Assembly: GCA_964400725.1 (NCBI GenBank)
Contig: CAYNVS010000056.1
Span: forward strand, 1 to 15,438
Origin: CAYNVS01 sp964400725
GTDB lineage: Bacteria; Myxococcota_A; SURF-8; CAYNVS01
Direction: 5' to 3'
DNA length: 15,438 nucleotides
Shown: one piece after another, positions 13,077 to 15,438 of the stretch
Numbering within the stretch: position 1 is the first letter of the stretch
Layout: each line of letters opens with the position of its first letter
Made by a program: the position numbers and the translations under genes
The notes under the pieces: model-generated
What the model saw: the letters and a program-made list of their open reading frames with translations, nothing else
Told to the model about the DNA's origin: nothing
Database searches by the model: none

Positions 13077-15438
13077 ATGGCGTTCGACGCGAAAAAAGCC
13101 GCATCGAAGTTGGAAGGCGGCTACGACCCTACGAGAGTGGAGTCGGCTTGGTACAAAATTTGGCGGGAAAAAGGGTACTTTCACGCGGACGAGTCCGACG
13201 AAAAGAAAGAAACCTTCACTATAGTCATTCCGCCGCCTAACGTTACCGGCACTCTTCACATGGGGCACGCGTTGTTCGTTACCTTGCAGGACGTTCTTAT
13301 ACGTTATAAAAAGATGAAAGGCTTCAATACCCTTTGGATGCCCGGAACCGACCACGCCGGAATCGCCACCCAAATGGTGGTGGAGCGCGAGCTTTGGTAT
13401 AAAGAAAAAAAGACGCGTTTCGAGCTGGGGCGCGAGGAGTTTGTAAAACGGATTTGGCGCTGGAAGGAAGAGAAGGGCGGGCGCATTACCGAACAATTAA
13501 AAGTGCTTGGCGCGGCGCTGGATTGGGAGCGCGAGCGTTTCACTATGGACGCGGGGCTTTCCAAGGCCGTGCGCGAAGTTTTCGTAACGCTTTACGAGCA
13601 GGGGCTCATTTACAGGGCGCAGCGGCTTATTAACTGGTGCCCGCGCTGTCATACCGCCCTTTCCGACCTCGAAGTCGAGCACAAGGAGAACATGCCGGGC
13701 GAGATGTGGAGCTTCGCATACCCGCTGGCCGACGGCTCGGGCGAAATAGTGGTTTCCACAACGCGTCCCGAGACGATGCTCGGCGATTCCGCCGTCGCGG
13801 TTCACCCCGAGGACGAGCGGTATAAAAATATCGTCGGCAAAATGCTGAAGCATCCGTTGCTGGGCTACGAGTTCCCAATCGTCGGCGACGACGTTCTGGT
13901 CGATCCGGCGTTCGGCACAGGCGCCGTTAAGGTTACGCCCGCGCACGACCCGAACGACTTTGAGTGCGGCGTCCGCCACAACTTAAAGATGATAAACATC
14001 CTCACGCCCGACGGAACGCTGAACGAGAACTGCGGCAAATACCAAGGGCTCGACCGCTTCGATGCCCGCCGCGTCGTGAAAGAAGATTTGACGGCGATGG
14101 GGCTGTTTCGCGGAACCAGCGACCATGTAATGAGCATCGGCGCCTGCCAGCGCTGCGAAACGATAGTGGAGCCGTACCTCTCGATGCAATGGTACGTGCG
14201 CACGAAGCCGCTTGCCGAGAAGGCGATTGAGGCGGTTAGGTCGGGCGAGACGCAGTTTCTCCCGAAATCGTGGGAAAAAACTTACTACGAGTGGATGCTG
14301 AACATCCGCGACTGGTGCATCAGCCGCCAGCTTTGGTGGGGGCATCAGATACCCGCGTGGTACTGCGCCGACTGCGGCGAAATGATCGTCGCGCGGGACA
14401 ACCCGACCGCCTGCCCGAAGTGCGGCGGCGCGAAGCTGAGACAGGACGACGACGTGCTGGACACTTGGTTCTCAAGCGCGCTCTGGCCGTTCTCGACAAT
14501 GGGCTGGCCTGAAAAGACGAAACTGCTCGAAAAATTTTACCCCACGACCGTGATGGAAACGGGCTTCGACATAATTTTCTTCTGGGTTTGCCGCATGATG
14601 ATGATGGGAATTCACTTCATGGGGCAGACGCCCTTTAAATACGTGTACCTGCACGCTATGGTGCGCGACCACGAAGGGGAGAAGATGTCGAAGGTGAAGG
14701 GGAACGTCATCGACCCGCTGGACGTGATTTACGGCATTTCGCTGGACGACCTGCTCGCAAAGCGCATGAACGACGTCAAGTCGCTGGGCAAAGACGACAA
14801 GACCGCGAAGAAAATCGCCGACGCCACAAAGAAGATGTTCCCGAAAGGGATGCCCGCAAGCGGCGCGGACGCGCTGCGTTACACGCTTACCTCGATGGCC
14901 GGACAGGGGCGCGACATAAGGCTCGACGTCCGCCGCATAGAAGGTTACCGCTTCTTCTGCAATAAAATATGGAACGCGACGCGTTTCGCGCTTTTAAACC
15001 TCGAAGGGTTCGAGGAAGTGGAGCGGATGGACGCCGAAAGTCTCGCCAAACTGGATTTGAGTCTTGCGGACAAGTGGATTCTGACGAGGTTGTCGCAGGT
15101 TTCGGCGCAAATGACGAAAGCTCTGGACGCCTTCGAGTTCGACGAGGCGTGCCGCATAGTTTACGGCTTCTTCTGGGGCGAGCTGTGCGACTGGTACATA
15201 GAGCTGGCAAAGCCCGCGATGAACGGAACCGACCCGAACGCCCGCAAGGCCGCGCAGACCGTTTTGGCGCACTCTTTGGACGCGGCTCTGCGTATGCTGC
15301 ACCCGTTCATGCCGTTCATAACCGAAGAGTTGTGGCAGCTTCTGCCGTTAAAGCGCGGGGTCGATTCGATTATGATTGACTCCTACCCGGAGCGCGACGA
15401 GAAGCTCGAAAACCCGCAGGCCGCCGCGCGCATGGAAC
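13077..15438 (+). CDS. valS: Valyl-tRNA synthetase (3' end outside window)
   Basis: The ATG at 13077 has GGAGG five bases upstream (13067-13071), and the frame stays open for 787 codons to the right edge. This cytoplasmic class I enzyme charges tRNA-Val. The HIGH motif is HMGH (61-64) after PPPNVTGTL, and the KMSKS motif is KMSKV (536-540) followed by KGNVIDP. The editing domain has the STTRPETMLGDSAVAV segment. Cysteine pairs at 188/191, 357/360, 430/433 and 446/449 suggest bound zinc, as in Thermus-type ValRS. After the KMSKV loop comes the tRNA-binding helical region, with phrases such as ALRYTL and FCNKIWNATRF. By comparison with the usual length, the C-terminal coiled-coil arm and probably about 100 residues are cut off by the window edge. 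No unusual feature was seen in the coding part. Confidence 0.98.
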   Translation, partial: MAFDAKKAASKLEGGYDPTRVESAWYKIWREKGYFHADESDEKKETFTIVIPPPNVTGTLHMGHALFVTLQDVLIRYKKMKGFNTLWMPGTDHAGIATQMVVERELWYKEKKTRFELGREEFVKRIWRWKEEKGGRITEQLKVLGAALDWERERFTMDAGLSKAVREVFVTLYEQGLIYRAQRLINWCPRCHTALSDLEVEHKENMPGEMWSFAYPLADGSGEIVVSTTRPETMLGDSAVAVHPEDERYKNIVGKMLKHPLLGYEFPIVGDDVLVDPAFGTGAVKVTPAHDPNDFECGVRHNLKMINILTPDGTLNENCGKYQGLDRFDARRVVKEDLTAMGLFRGTSDHVMSIGACQRCETIVEPYLSMQWYVRTKPLAEKAIEAVRSGETQFLPKSWEKTYYEWMLNIRDWCISRQLWWGHQIPAWYCADCGEMIVARDNPTACPKCGGAKLRQDDDVLDTWFSSALWPFSTMGWPEKTKLLEKFYPTTVMETGFDIIFFWVCRMMMMGIHFMGQTPFKYVYLHAMVRDHEGEKMSKVKGNVIDPLDVIYGISLDDLLAKRMNDVKSLGKDDKTAKKIADATKKMFPKGMPASGADALRYTLTSMAGQGRDIRLDVRRIEGYRFFCNKIWNATRFALLNLEGFEEVERMDAESLAKLDLSLADKWILTRLSQVSAQMTKALDAFEFDEACRIVYGFFWGELCDWYIELAKPAMNGTDPNARKAAQTVLAHSLDAALRMLHPFMPFITEELWQLLPLKRGVDSIMIDSYPERDEKLENPQAAARME

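Noticed and set aside
13020..13979. Two adjoining minus-strand open frames
   Set aside because: They are antisense to the well-conserved valS coding region and show no recognisable protein features.
1..15438. CRISPR array, tRNA, rRNA, transposase or phage genes
   Set aside because: No regularly spaced direct repeats, cloverleaf-like genes, or mobile-element coding regions were seen on either strand.

Overview
The window looks like a chromosomal stretch of a Gram-negative bacterium. It encodes two outer-membrane beta-barrel proteins, two lipoproteins and a multihaem periplasmic cytochrome. The zinc-type valyl-tRNA synthetase, the Cys-rich lipoprotein style, the NapH/NapG-type polyferredoxin and the 13-haem cytochrome point to a deltaproteobacterial-type lineage (Myxococcota, Bradymonadota or Desulfobacterota). 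This placement is an inference from gene style and is not firm. No tRNA, rRNA, CRISPR array, insertion sequence or phage gene was seen, and no gene-free stretch exceeds 300 bases.

Layout. (1) 2-784 (+): the C-terminal part of a polyferredoxin running in from the left edge. It faces the end of a minus-strand operon across a pair of back-to-back terminator hairpins (783-844). (2) 6435 down to 836 (-): a tight five-gene operon in the order Gfo/Idh/MocA oxidoreductase, 90-residue orphan protein, degenerate second Gfo/Idh/MocA protein, FadL-like outer-membrane channel, and Cys-rich lipoprotein. (3) 6436-6610: an AT-rich divergent promoter region. (4) 6611-11471 (+): a tight five-gene operon with split transketolase (N and C subunits), an outer-membrane beta-barrel, a 13-haem c-type cytochrome, and an Ig-like lipoprotein with an acidic tail. 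(5) 11505-12851 (-): rmuC, convergent with the operon. (6) 12852-13076: a divergent regulatory region with a strong bidirectional terminator and a second terminator-like palindrome in front of valS. (7) 13077 to the right edge (+): valS, lacking its C-terminus.

How the genes may work together. The barrel, 13-haem cytochrome and lipoprotein are contiguous, and the last two overlap by four bases. By analogy with the MtrAB/PioAB and Geobacter Omb/Oma systems, they are the best candidate here for a transmembrane electron conduit (porin-cytochrome type). The barrel and lipoprotein do not look like the standard components, so this is the most interesting part of the window. The polyferredoxin at the left edge belongs to the quinol-linked NapGH type and is a separate redox gene. 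The minus-strand operon pairs two sugar-type oxidoreductase homologues, one without recognisable catalytic residues, with a FadL-like channel and a Cys-rich lipoprotein. Its substrate cannot be read from the sequence. Transketolase, rmuC and valS are housekeeping genes.
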